Of a stretch of DNA of 64,000 nucleotides, positions 29,190 through 38,176 are shown one piece after another. A model generated the notes under the pieces. The model worked only from the letters and a program-made list of their open reading frames with translations, was not told the DNA's origin and made no database searches. The stretch spans positions 1 to 64,000 of the forward strand of contig NZ_JAEPES010000003.1 in assembly GCF_016634425.1 (NCBI RefSeq). The letters are read 5' to 3'. The DNA comes from Lacisediminihabitans changchengi (GTDB lineage Bacteria > Actinomycetota > Actinomycetes > Actinomycetales > Microbacteriaceae). Position numbers and translations under genes: made by a program. Each line of letters begins with the position of its first letter. The first letter of the stretch is position 1.

Positions 29190-29747
29190 CTACTCTTCAC
29201 AGTGGGGTTGCTGACCCGCGGCGATCCCTCGGCAGAGCACGCGCAGCTCATCGAGTTCGACCAAAGCCTGTGGGTTGCCATCGAGGTTGAGGAGCGGCGT
29301 GTGTTCGACGATCAGCGCGAGTTCGGCCTTGGGAACGTCGGCGGCGGGAACCTCTGCCCAACTCACCTCGAGGTTGGCGTTGATCCACTCGACGATGCCG
29401 TCGCGATCCGCTTTCTGGAAGCTGAAATTGTACTTGTTGACCCGTTCGGCGAGCGACCCAGCAAGTGGACGGAAGCCCAGCACGGCGCCGATGCTTCGGA
29501 AGAATGTCCCGTGTCCGCGACCGCGGAGTTCGTTTCCGAGCATTCGCTTCTTGAGGGTGGTCGCCTTGCCAATGTAGATCAGGCGCGAGGTGCGTTCGGC
29601 CAGGAACGCCTCGAAGGGCTCCGGCAGACTCGACTGCCCCGCGAGCCGGATAGCGTAGACGCCGGACAGGATGGGCACGTCGCCGTCGATCTCGCTGGCC
29701 GGCCGAAATGACTGGTTTTCGAGAAGCATGCGCACGTCGTCGGCCAT
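29190..29747 (-). CDS. GIY-YIG nuclease-fold protein
   Basis: 185 aa. The GIY-YIG core is visible: GVY at residues 29-31, YIG at 58-60, the catalytic-type arginine in KKRM just after it, and the conserved Glu/Asn near the end (IVEHTPLLNLDGN). Such domains cut DNA in homing endonucleases, UvrC and some restriction enzymes. Here it is nearly stand-alone, with no added DNA-binding domain. It follows the Zn-ribbon protein gene by 24 bp on the same strand, so the two probably form an operon. The biological target is unknown. Confidence 0.8.
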   Translation of the reverse strand: MADDVRMLLENQSFRPASEIDGDVPILSGVYAIRLAGQSSLPEPFEAFLAERTSRLIYIGKATTLKKRMLGNELRGRGHGTFFRSIGAVLGFRPLAGSLAERVNKYNFSFQKADRDGIVEWINANLEVSWAEVPAADVPKAELALIVEHTPLLNLDGNPQALVELDELRVLCRGIAAGQQPHCEE

Positions 29748-29771
29748 GGTCCTGAGCTTAGGGCTGAGGCG

Positions 29772-30482
29772 TCAACTGTTGACGTGTGCTTCGGCGAGCT
29801 TCTCGCGGGCTTCGGCGACCGCCTTCTCTGCTTTCTTCAGCTCTCGCTCGGCGCGAGCTACGCGATCGTCGCGCTTTCGCATCACCTCGGCCATCCGCGC
29901 CGCAGCTTCGACGATCTTCACGGAGTTGACGACACCACGGGTCATCTCGCACCCTGGGCACCGAGCAGTGGAGAAGCTCGGCGACTGATTCGTGTGATGC
30001 ACGCTCTGTTCGACTTTGTGGCCGCACGTCAGGATGCGCTCCCAGATGTCGAGTTCCTCTTCGCGGCGTTCGGGGAAGCTGGCGAGTAGACGTCCGATGT
30101 GCTCGCTCTGTTCACGGGACATCGGAAGTGGCGGGCAGCAGTAGCCGCAGTGCGTTGCGCGTGAACCCTGCATGCTCCACCGATGGGCATCGCAGTTTGG
30201 ATGCATCTTTCGGTACTTGGCCTGTTCAGCGTCGTAATCGCTGCGCTGTTCGGGAGTGAGATACATCGTGCCACCCCAGTCGCCGAGGTTGTCGATCACC
30301 GGTAACCCGCAGCCTCGGCAGGGCTCGCCGGCTGCTGCCTGCTCGCGGGTGAGATGCATCCCCTTCTCGCGCCACTCGATTCGACGGGCTTCATCGCGGT
30401 GAGCGCGAGCTTCTTCCTTGAGTGCATTCATCATGCGGCGCTTCTCCGCACGCGCTTGCTTCTGTTGTTCGGTAAGTGGCAT
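29772..30482 (-). CDS. Zn-ribbon protein with terminal coiled coils, partner of GIY-YIG gene
   Basis: 236 aa from ATG 30482. Cysteine pairs CRGCG (residues 55-59), HCGYCC and CPGC with additional His residues suggest two or three zinc-binding knuckles. The N-terminal 40 residues and the last 50 residues (KRDDRVARAERELKKAEKAV) are charged helices likely to form coiled coils. The longer frame to 30698 is rejected because the added residues are unlike protein. I do not know the family. The arrangement suggests a nucleic-acid-binding partner for the downstream nuclease-fold protein. Confidence 0.65.
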   Translation of the reverse strand: MPLTEQQKQARAEKRRMMNALKEEARAHRDEARRIEWREKGMHLTREQAAAGEPCRGCGLPVIDNLGDWGGTMYLTPEQRSDYDAEQAKYRKMHPNCDAHRWSMQGSRATHCGYCCPPLPMSREQSEHIGRLLASFPERREEELDIWERILTCGHKVEQSVHHTNQSPSFSTARCPGCEMTRGVVNSVKIVEAAARMAEVMRKRDDRVARAERELKKAEKAVAEAREKLAEAHVNS

Positions 30483-30601
30483 GACGGGCCTCCTGTTGTC
30501 GATGTCGGAGGTTCCGGGGGGAATGTCAGCATGCCTCACCTCTACACAAAGAATGGCCGCTAGTGGCTGGTCGCGCCAATTATTTGTGGAGAAAGCGTAG
30601 G

Positions 30602-30635
30602 GGGATTGCAGCGAATACCACATGGAATCTCTGAC
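30602..30635 (+). repeat. 34-bp direct repeat, copy 1
   Basis: This block begins GGGATTGCAGCGAATACCAC and shows 32 of 34 identical bases with 32424-32457. It lies 87 bp before the start of the next + strand gene. Confidence 0.8.
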
Positions 30636-30722
30636 GCCATTGGCTAGAGCAGCAGGTTGTCCCGGACTTCGAAGCTCCAGACCGTCAGTGCCGCGCATCT
30701 CGATGTAGGGGATACTCGGTTC

Positions 30723-31727
30723 ATGACGGACGTCTCACTGCGGGCGCGGTTTCTCGCTTCCGGCACATGGATTGGGCTCGACGCGGTCGGCATGTCGTTC
30801 GAGCTGGAGCGAGACGGTAAGCATGTCACGGTGGCTCTGCCTTCAGGGCCCGACACCTTCTCCGAACATCTGGTCGAGGACTCGCCTTATCCGGTGCTCC
30901 CGTCGCTGGCATCGGGCGGTCCGGTGTTCGCCGAGCCGGATCGGGACACTAGGACCGCTGCGCTAGTCATCTTTGAAGTCGTTGTGGATTTCGAGTGCGA
31001 CTTTCCCGTCCCAAAACCCGACGAGATCCCCCCAGAGGTCAGGGCACTCGCCGACGCTGGCTACGCGGAAGGCGCCTCCATCGCTATCGCCGTCGTGGGC
31101 GACTTCCTCCGGCACCTTCACGCCGCGGCGCCGGCACAGTCGTGGCGGGGTCTCGCCGCGCACGACCCAGAGCAATACGGCATTGCTCAGCTCGAGTACC
31201 GGCCGTCAGGTCAGCGCATCCTCGGTTACGGCCCCGCGCAGACGCAGACAATGCGGTCCTCGCGTTTGCGAGTCGACCTCGACCAGATGCTGGTCATCGC
31301 CGCGAATGTAGCGGACGGGCGTGACCCGGATCTGCCAAGCTCGCTGCTCGCGGACGCGTGGCATTTCACAGATTCGATTCTGGATCTTGATCGCGCGACG
31401 CTCGTCGCCGCGATCGCGTGCGAGGTTCGCGTCAAGCAGACGATCCGCGACCTCGTCCCTGCGGATCGTCTGGCGATGACGGAGCTGGTGTTGAAACGTC
31501 GGTCCAACTTGCCGGAGCTGCTCGACGAGGTCATTGCCGCGGCTCTGGATGTGACCCTGCGCCTGGATGATCCGCCACTATTCAAGCGGGTACAGGTTCT
31601 CGCGGCGCACCAGAACATGATCGTCCACACCGGCCGACCGAAACCCGACGCTGAGCATGTCCGGACACCCGCTCAGACAGGGGCCGATCTGTTCGCTTGG
31701 CTCGAGGGTCTGCCTGATCGGGTTTGA
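30723..31727 (+). CDS. Unassigned protein with HEPN-like C-terminal motif
   Basis: 334 aa from ATG 30723. A longer frame begins at 30657, but 30723 lies 6 nt after a GATACT -10-like box, suggesting a leaderless message. The N-terminal half is beta-rich and acidic, the C-terminal half helical. Near the end HQNMIVHTGRP resembles the RNxxxH-type motif of HEPN proteins, but the arginine is replaced, so ribonuclease activity is doubtful. No antitoxin-like gene is adjacent. The 34-bp repeat lies upstream. Confidence 0.6.
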   Translation: MTDVSLRARFLASGTWIGLDAVGMSFELERDGKHVTVALPSGPDTFSEHLVEDSPYPVLPSLASGGPVFAEPDRDTRTAALVIFEVVVDFECDFPVPKPDEIPPEVRALADAGYAEGASIAIAVVGDFLRHLHAAAPAQSWRGLAAHDPEQYGIAQLEYRPSGQRILGYGPAQTQTMRSSRLRVDLDQMLVIAANVADGRDPDLPSSLLADAWHFTDSILDLDRATLVAAIACEVRVKQTIRDLVPADRLAMTELVLKRRSNLPELLDEVIAAALDVTLRLDDPPLFKRVQVLAAHQNMIVHTGRPKPDAEHVRTPAQTGADLFAWLEGLPDRV

Positions 31728-31924
31728 CCCACGACCACGACGACCAGCGGCGCGCGGCTCGATCTCTTTCATGGCCGACCGAAGCTGAAACATCCGGCGG
31801 CGGTCGGAAGGAGTGACGCAGTCAGGTCGCTAGAGCCTTTTGAAGCGACTGCCTGAGTGTCTGAATCCGCGCGTCGAGAAGCACCTCCTTGAGATCCGAG
31901 CGGAATGCCCCGCTGATGGTCTGC

Positions 31925-32269
31925 TCAGCGCTGATCGCGTAGCCAGTTGAGCACCCCACGAGCATCGGCTACGTCAGTCACTGTCGTGCGGTGATCGCCG
32001 TCGTCGTCCTTGTACTCGTACGTCTGCCGGATGCCGACCTCGTCAGGGAAGGAGTCCGTGTACGTCTCCGTGACGATGTATTTGCCGTCCGAACCCCACC
32101 CTGGTCGCGTTCTCGTGCGAGGGGGAAGGCTGGTCCCGCGGTATCTCTCGTCATACTGATCGACAAATCCAGCGAGCGTCAGCGTCTCGTCATCGGTCAT
32201 GCGGGCGTTCGAGACATCGAGGTGCTGACCGATGTGGTGGCGTAGACGCCTCTTCTCGTCGCTGTCCAT
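31925..32269 (-). CDS. Small unassigned protein
   Basis: 114 aa, charged, with a predicted helical first half (RRLRHHIGQHLDVSNARM) and a beta-strand second half (KYIVTETYTDSFPDEVG, YEYKDDDGDH). I do not recognise the family. A reasonable start region and protein-like composition support a real gene. It lies convergent to the previous gene, 197 bp apart. Confidence 0.5.
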   Translation of the reverse strand: MDSDEKRRLRHHIGQHLDVSNARMTDDETLTLAGFVDQYDERYRGTSLPPRTRTRPGWGSDGKYIVTETYTDSFPDEVGIRQTYEYKDDDGDHRTTVTDVADARGVLNWLRDQR

Positions 32270-32423
32270 GCCGATCTCCGTCCGTGAGCGCTATCGTCGA
32301 GCTTACGCGGCGACTTGCGGGAGCCCGAAGGTGCTCCTGCTTGCAGTGTTTCTCCAACTCGCTTTCGCAAGGTAGCGGGATGTTGTGACGGATTGGATGC
32401 GGCACCGTGTTGAAGATGTAGGT

Positions 32424-32457
32424 GGGATTGCAGCGAATACCACATGGGATTTCTGAC
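32424..32457 (+). repeat. 34-bp direct repeat, copy 2
   Basis: Second copy of the block at 30602-30635, with 2 mismatches in 34. It lies 115 bp upstream of the HExxH protein gene. The rest of the 303-bp gap (32270-32572) holds nothing else I can support except a TAATCT box (32561-32566) 6 nt before the next ATG. Confidence 0.8.
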
Positions 32458-32572
32458 CCCAGTAATCCGGCTGGCCGTCTGGAGCCGGTTGAGTGCTGCA
32501 TCAAGCGAGCGTGGCGTTCTTCAACCGCGTGAAATACCTAGGAGTGTCATAGGGCGTCGGTAATCTGGACGC

Positions 32573-33583
32573 ATGACAGATCAGGACCCGAGTGAGACGA
32601 CCGGGCCCGCGTACCGAATAGGTATCGAGCACTTCGACGTGCTGGACGACGAGTTCGCGACCGCGCTCGTCAACATCCTCAACAACACCGGCCTGGCGAA
32701 CGCACTCGTCGCTGGTCTGCTGTTGCAGCTGCCCGACCCGGACACGTGGCGACTGACGATCAGTGGCGACGTCGTGGCGAGCGTCAACGCAATCGAGCAG
32801 CGCGAAGAGGGCAACGACTACACGCTTGAGAGGGGCGTTGGCGAAGTCGGTGCGCGGACCATCAACGCGCACGACGGGACTTACGACATCGTGATCGGCG
32901 CATGGTCGTTCATGCCCGCGTTCGAGGTCTCCTCTCCGGAGGAATTAGTCAACTACATGCACAATATCGGGACGCATCTCGCGATCCACGAGTCCGGTCA
33001 TGCGATCCTCCACCAGCGCGGCGAGGATTCGGAGGCCTTCCAAGACCTCGCCACGGGCACCAAGACAGAGCGGACCTGGCGGAAGCACCTAGCGGCTCAC
33101 CTTGACGATTTCCGCATCGAGAAGATGACGAACCGCACCACGCCGTCGCCGTCCTCGCACGTCGAGAGTGTCGGCGACACCCTCGCTCACATGAGGAAAG
33201 AGCTTACGGAGTCGAATGTCCTCCGCCTGACAGACGGCGAGGCCGCGACGTCCCGTAGCTCCACCGCTGTCAACGACCTCATCCGAGTAATGACCTACCT
33301 CGGGGCCGAATTGGGCGCTGGCGGCAAGATCGCCAAGGGGATGCGACCCGACCCGCTGCCGGAGGGCTGGGATGAGTACCTGGAGGAAGTCTGGGACGCG
33401 TGGGCTCTGAACCTTGACAGGCTTAAACCCGCCGACGATCCCATGACGGTCGATGAGATCGCTTCTGTGCTGACGGACCTCTGCAAGATCGTCGTTCTAT
33501 GGTCGCAAAGCATCATCGGCTACCACTTCGAAATGCACGACGACGGTTCGTGGACAGCCAACTGGTCACGGGCGGCGTACTAG
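32573..33583 (+). CDS. Putative zinc metallopeptidase-like protein (HExxH)
   Basis: 336 aa. HESGHAILH at residues 139-147 contains the zincin motif HExxH. Candidates for the third zinc ligand lie in KHLAAHLDDFRIEK (172-184). The motif sits between a beta-rich N-terminal domain and a helical C-terminal half. The protein has no signal peptide, so it would act in the cytoplasm. It is not an ImmA/IrrE protein by flanking residues and I cannot name a family. TAATCT lies 6 nt upstream of ATG, so the mRNA is probably leaderless. Confidence 0.6.
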   Translation: MTDQDPSETTGPAYRIGIEHFDVLDDEFATALVNILNNTGLANALVAGLLLQLPDPDTWRLTISGDVVASVNAIEQREEGNDYTLERGVGEVGARTINAHDGTYDIVIGAWSFMPAFEVSSPEELVNYMHNIGTHLAIHESGHAILHQRGEDSEAFQDLATGTKTERTWRKHLAAHLDDFRIEKMTNRTTPSPSSHVESVGDTLAHMRKELTESNVLRLTDGEAATSRSSTAVNDLIRVMTYLGAELGAGGKIAKGMRPDPLPEGWDEYLEEVWDAWALNLDRLKPADDPMTVDEIASVLTDLCKIVVLWSQSIIGYHFEMHDDGSWTANWSRAAY

Positions 33584-34046
33584 GGCCGAGGTACTTCAAT
33601 TGCGGTGCAGATGACTTGGAGTAGGGATGTGGATGGATGTAGACCACGTAAGGATCGACGGATCCAAACTCCGCGGCGTGCCGGTCCAGCAGCGCTAGCA
33701 CTTCGTCTTGGCGCGTGGAGGCAAGCACGTGCAGCACGAACAGGATGTTCCTGCCTGGGCGAGGCATTCGGTCGGCAACTTCGAGATCGAGCGCGTCCAA
33801 ATTCACTGCGTTAGCGACGCGCGCCCATCCATTGAGAGCAGCGTCAGCGAACCATTACGAACTCGTAGAAGTTGTGTGCCAGCGCGTGTCATCCTTCGGC
33901 AGTGCGAGCAGCGCGATCACGGGCCAGTGTCCATTGCCCGAAGGAAGGCAACCGCCGCATGACGAGCGTTTGCCGTCGGTCTCACTGTGGGGCGGAGCCT
34001 CTACTTCGACTCACAGAACGCGCGTGGGTGTCGGACTGAACGCCGG
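33584..34046 (-). pseudogene. Probable decayed gene remnant
   Basis: In this 463-bp interval the minus strand reads as continuous protein-like sequence only if the frame is changed twice. One part is PVIALLALPKDDTRWH (near 33900), then NFYEFV, then a longer part WFADAALNGWARVANAV through LDLEVADRM and ILFVLHVLASTRQDEVLALL (about 33650-33860). No intact start-to-stop frame covers it. I take it as a broken gene of unknown function. The evidence is only the quality of the translated pieces. Confidence 0.35.
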
Positions 34047-35129
34047 TCAGTCGTCAACGATTGTGCCGCTCATTTGATTATTGAAGTCGATCTCTAGACG
34101 AATCGAGCTTCCGTGCCGGAACAACCGTGTGTCGCGAGCGGGCGTGGTCCCGTCTGGTGGCGTTGTCACCGACTGACGGAGGCCGAGAACCTGGCCGTTC
34201 AAGAGCTGGTCGGGCAGTCGGCCAACGGGCAGTGTGGGGTATGGCGCGATTTCGACATCGGTCCCAGCGAAGTGCTCCATAGCGGCAACATGAAACAGCG
34301 CCCCATAGACGTTCGCCATCATCCAAGCTTCAGCCAGAACTGATGGGACGTCGATTCGAAGGGTCGTCACCTCCAGCCCGAGCTTCGGCTTACCGTTAGG
34401 GCGACCGAGGTATGTCACAAGAGGGCGGTCGAATACGGGAATGGAGTTCTTGAGCGCGGTCAACGAGATATCTCCGCCACCTTCGGGGATCGCATCTGCC
34501 GGTATGAATTCCAGCCGCAGATCGTCACGGCCTCTGACAGCTAGACCGTGCTTGAACTTGTTGTGGGCTGTATTCGTTGTCAGTTCCTCATCGGTGAGCA
34601 ACTTGATGGCGTGATTGGTCCAGGCCAGTGCGTTCGTCACTGCTCCACGCGATGCCTCCGAGTCGTCAATCCCGGTGGCGAGAAAGAGCGGAGCGAATAG
34701 GCCTTGGTCTGTGTTCATGCACTCGGCGAGTTGCTTGACCACGTCCAGAAGGTTGATCGGGCCAGCAGCGATCGCTCGCCAAATGCAGCGGGCGTCGCCT
34801 GTCGGTTCCGCGAACACGGTCAGGGCATGAAGGAATCGGATTAGACCCTCGGCAACGTGGTGACGAAGAGTGAAGGCATCGGCGGCGACCTGGAGCCTGC
34901 GGTCTCGTTCGTCAAACTCAAGAACACGGTTCGTGTCAGACAGATTCAGGACCCCGAAGAACTTTTCGGCCGCCTTCGCATTGGCCTGGGCCGGCCCATC
35001 TTCAGCGTCGAGCAGCGAACTGATTCGCGAGTTGAAATATTGAAACGGCCGCGAAGTAAAAAACTCATCGTCTAGGACCTTTGCCTGCGACAGGTTTAGG
35101 TTCCGTCCCTCTGGCCTAATGTTCAACAT
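34047..35129 (-). CDS. Unassigned 360-aa protein
   Basis: The frame is long, intact and protein-like. The first half is helical and includes FTLRHHVAEGLIRFLHAL and a NTAHNKFKHGLAV segment of the kind seen in several abortive-infection or HEPN-like families. The last third is beta-rich. No catalytic motif is certain. There is no signal peptide. It lies alone between a decayed gene and the ImmA-type regulator, on the same strand as the latter, 127 bp downstream of it. Confidence 0.6.
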   Translation of the reverse strand: MLNIRPEGRNLNLSQAKVLDDEFFTSRPFQYFNSRISSLLDAEDGPAQANAKAAEKFFGVLNLSDTNRVLEFDERDRRLQVAADAFTLRHHVAEGLIRFLHALTVFAEPTGDARCIWRAIAAGPINLLDVVKQLAECMNTDQGLFAPLFLATGIDDSEASRGAVTNALAWTNHAIKLLTDEELTTNTAHNKFKHGLAVRGRDDLRLEFIPADAIPEGGGDISLTALKNSIPVFDRPLVTYLGRPNGKPKLGLEVTTLRIDVPSVLAEAWMMANVYGALFHVAAMEHFAGTDVEIAPYPTLPVGRLPDQLLNGQVLGLRQSVTTPPDGTTPARDTRLFRHGSSIRLEIDFNNQMSGTIVDD

Positions 35130-35256
35130 CTTCTAATGATGGCCGTCCTCGACGGGGGACCGCAGCTCCTGCGTCGCCACACCTGGCTACGACCGCTACA
35201 AACAGTTCAACCAGGGCACGTCGACGAATGCGCCGACAGCTTGGGCTAAGAACGAG

Positions 35257-36291
35257 TTACGCAGCCACCGGCACCAATCCCTGTAGAAAAGTCCGCAGAT
35301 CGCTCTGATTCAACGACAGCTCTGTTGCCGCGTCGCGGAGGCTCACTTTAACGGTCTTACCGAATAGGACCTTCTTCAGGAGCTTCGACGTCTCGGGGAC
35401 GATGCCTCCGGGCTCGCGCGAGCGGTAACCGAGATCCGACAGCGTCACGCACATGGTGCGGTATTGCCAGTCATTCAGGAGGTCAAGGGCGTGCAGTCGG
35501 TGGGTCATCGCCATCGCAGAGACCTTCCAGAACGATCGAGCCAGCAAGATGCGGTCGAGGCTGGCCGCCCCCATATTTTGGGCAAGAACCCCTTCGGTGG
35601 GCATCAGGAAGTTGGAGGCGAACTGGTTGGCTTCCGCCTCGCGCTCCTTCGAATCGCTGGTACGCATCTCGAGGTCGCTGTGGAGAACCAGATGCCCCAG
35701 TTCATGTGCGGCATCGAAGCGCTGTCGCTCTGCAGACTTCGAGGTATTCAGGAACACATACGGAATGCTGTCGCGGAGGAAGCAGAAGGCGTCGACGTCG
35801 CGGAAGTCGTGAGAGAGCGCGACGACGCGGACCCCCTTCGATTCGAGGAGGTGCACCATGTTCGAGATCGGACGGTCTCCGAGATCCCACTGGCGCCGAA
35901 GTAGCTCAGCCGCTCGCGCGGGCGAGAGCTTGTCCAGTGTCGGGATGGTCACGTTAGGCAACGTGAACTTCTCCTCGACGAGGCCAAAGAACTCAACCGC
36001 CAGGGTGGCTGAGGCGAGCACAGCGTTGCGCGTGGTCGCCGTGGTCTTGCTCAGCTTGCGGAAGCTTGCGGCCTCGACCTCGATAGGATCAGCGCCTTCG
36101 CGAGCGAAAAACGTGACCGAGACGTTGAGCGCCTCAGCGAGCTTGCGCAGGTTGTCTTCGGATGGCTCGGCATCCGGGTCGTTTTCGTAGGTGGTGAGTG
36201 AGCGGGCGGACACACCACTTGCTTCGGCGAGTTTTGTAAGACTCAAGCCGAGCCGATGGCGCGCCAGTTGAAGGCGTGATCCGTTGAACAT
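35257..36291 (-). CDS. XRE regulator fused to ImmA/IrrE metallopeptidase domain
   Basis: 344 aa. The N-terminal helix-turn-helix (residues 5-60, RLGLSLTKLAEASGVSARSL) is followed by the ImmA/IrrE (DUF955) peptidase domain with the zinc motif HELGH at 196-200 and the second acidic helix in EREAEANQFASNFLMP. Such fusions act as sensor-regulators that cut a partner or repressor during phage or stress signals. It is encoded 28 bp after a partner gene on the same strand, so both are likely co-expressed. All catalytic residues I can see are kept. Confidence 0.88.
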   Translation of the reverse strand: MFNGSRLQLARHRLGLSLTKLAEASGVSARSLTTYENDPDAEPSEDNLRKLAEALNVSVTFFAREGADPIEVEAASFRKLSKTTATTRNAVLASATLAVEFFGLVEEKFTLPNVTIPTLDKLSPARAAELLRRQWDLGDRPISNMVHLLESKGVRVVALSHDFRDVDAFCFLRDSIPYVFLNTSKSAERQRFDAAHELGHLVLHSDLEMRTSDSKEREAEANQFASNFLMPTEGVLAQNMGAASLDRILLARSFWKVSAMAMTHRLHALDLLNDWQYRTMCVTLSDLGYRSREPGGIVPETSKLLKKVLFGKTVKVSLRDAATELSLNQSDLRTFLQGLVPVAA

Positions 36292-36319
36292 ATCCAGATA
36301 AAGAAGTTAGTGAAGCCGG

Positions 36320-36991
36320 CTATGAACGGGGCGTGACGGGGACGTCGAAGTCGTCGTCACCATCGTCAGGCGTTTCGAAGACCGAGAGGTCGCCGTCAAG
36401 GTCGAGCGATCGGATCAAGATCCGGCCCGGCCCCCACTCGGTAACCATCCCTGAGGGCGTCATACCCGCAGGCTGAGAAAGCTCGAGGTTGAGCCCGAGC
36501 TCCGTGCGCTCGTAGTCAAGCAGCCACAGCGGAGCGTTTAAGGCTGAGGCTGGGAGTGTCGCTTCGACGTTCGCGAGTTCCGGGAGATCGAGCGTCAGAT
36601 CCGCAGGCTGCGACGGGCCGGCGAGTGACATGCGCGTTGCCGGGCCCTTGCGCCCGGTCCTCGGTTTGCGGCGGTGATCGGCGTCAGCAACGTACTTTGC
36701 CGATGAGATGGTGAAACACATGATGCCGTCAGGGTGCAGGAGGCGCGGCTGGTGGTCGACGTAGACGAGGCGCCAACCCTTCGGGGTGAGGATCTGTGAG
36801 AACTGTTCCATCGTGTCCTGGTAGACATCGTTCCCCGCGGCATTGCGCAGCGCCAACGGCGAACGATTGCGCGCGTGGGTGAGGCCGGGGCGGAAGGCCG
36901 TGTGAACCATTTCGGTCGACAAACCGAACGCGTTCAGGCGGCGCTCCGGATCAGACGAGCTTTCCTCTGCGAAACTGACGTTGGTAACCAT
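36320..36991 (-). CDS. Partner protein of the XRE-ImmA regulator, unassigned
   Basis: 223 aa with a strong AAGGAGG Shine-Dalgarno 7 nt before ATG. The middle section (GWRLVYVDHQPRLLHPDG, MCFTISSAKYVADADHRRK) looks like a small alpha/beta domain. The C-terminus is acidic. It is the first gene of a two-gene operon with the XRE-ImmA protein, so it may be the substrate, activator or effector of that peptidase. This is inference from position only. Confidence 0.6.
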   Translation of the reverse strand: MVTNVSFAEESSSDPERRLNAFGLSTEMVHTAFRPGLTHARNRSPLALRNAAGNDVYQDTMEQFSQILTPKGWRLVYVDHQPRLLHPDGIMCFTISSAKYVADADHRRKPRTGRKGPATRMSLAGPSQPADLTLDLPELANVEATLPASALNAPLWLLDYERTELGLNLELSQPAGMTPSGMVTEWGPGRILIRSLDLDGDLSVFETPDDGDDDFDVPVTPRS

Positions 36992-37477
36992 GACGCCTCC
37001 TTGGTGTTGCGTGAAACGTTACCACAAGTGCGGTCCAAAAACGCGCAACGCGGCTGCGTCGCGGCCGCATCGTCGCCGGACGGGATCTGTCCAGCGGATG
37101 CGGGCGCGGATTCGGCCCGATCGATCGAGTGTGTCCTTCGAAAGCCGAACTCCAACGGGCGGCACGTGAAGATGTGTGATGACCATTCGACCGATACTGG
37201 GGGAGATCAGGCCCAATGGGACGTCATCGCGGTCGATGGTCCTTCATGGCAAGGAACCGGAGACGGATGCGGGACACCCCTTCAGTCCAGCGTCAATTTG
37301 CCCAATTGCAATCGGCCCAATTTAGGGCCGTCGCCCAAAACTAATGCCGTGGACCGGTTAGCTGTCGCTCGACGAAAGAGGTTTAGTGTGCTGTTTCTTG
37401 ACGATGCGAAACGAACCGCTACATGACGCGTGTCGACCGACGGCTGGCGGACTCCATGCCGCCGGTACGCTTGTTCG
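36992..37477. other. 486-bp intergenic region between divergent genes
   Basis: I can support no gene here. The right end contains a TACGCT box (37466-37471) that could serve a leaderless start of the next + strand gene. The left end should hold the promoter of the regulator operon. Frames on either strand lack Shine-Dalgarno sites and homology I can recognise. Confidence 0.4.
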
Positions 37478-38176
37478 ATGACTGGCGCGTTCTCGTGGGT
37501 GGACCTTGCGGCTTTGGTAGTTGCAGTGGCTGCGCTCGGCGTCACGGTGGCCATCTTTGTCCTCGGACGACGTCTGTCATTCCGACAACAGCGCGAGCGC
37601 GTTCGCGAGCTTGAAGCGAAGGCGCGGGAGGTGCTCGGCCCGATCCGTACCGAGGGTCTGAACAGCAAGGTCATCGTGATGAATGTGGCTCGCTACAAGC
37701 GCGGGTACGACGGCAGCAACAAGATGACCTGGCGAGGCTACGCCTTCACGGGGCCGGAATTTATCGAGATCGATCACGGTGGTGTCGAAGTGATAACGCG
37801 GGGGATTCAGAGCTATTTCGACATGGGTAACCGCCGCGCACTGACAGAGACGAGCAAGCCCGCACCGAACGTTATCGAGTCCGGACACATCCCGTGGGAT
37901 TGGATCGAAGACATTGCTCCCGATGGTGACGAGTTTGACGGCTCAGCGATCTTCTTCGTCCGTCACCGCGCATCGGGCCGGCAGCCGTACGACTACATCA
38001 CCTACCGTGAAGGCACGCCAGTGCCGTTCGGGCCGAACAACCGTGACTACTACCGCCCGCTTTCGGAACTCGGGACGCGGCGACCGCAGTTCTTTCGGGA
38101 CTGGTTGCGCTTCGTGTGGTTGCTACGGCAGGAAAAGAAAATGGAAGCAAAGGCGCGACGCGGTTGGGAGCGCTAA
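37478..38176 (+). CDS. Single-pass membrane protein, unassigned
   Basis: 232 aa from ATG 37478 (a longer frame from 37430 is rejected). One transmembrane helix (about residues 6-29, LAALVVAVAALGVTVAIFVLG) is followed by a basic helix and a 190-residue cytoplasmic domain with aromatic-rich strands. The N-out, C-in topology is inferred from the basic residues after the helix. It resembles small membrane-anchored proteins found beside defence genes, but no family could be named. TACGCT 6 nt before ATG suggests a leaderless transcript. Confidence 0.6.
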   Translation: MTGAFSWVDLAALVVAVAALGVTVAIFVLGRRLSFRQQRERVRELEAKAREVLGPIRTEGLNSKVIVMNVARYKRGYDGSNKMTWRGYAFTGPEFIEIDHGGVEVITRGIQSYFDMGNRRALTETSKPAPNVIESGHIPWDWIEDIAPDGDEFDGSAIFFVRHRASGRQPYDYITYREGTPVPFGPNNRDYYRPLSELGTRRPQFFRDWLRFVWLLRQEKKMEAKARRGWER

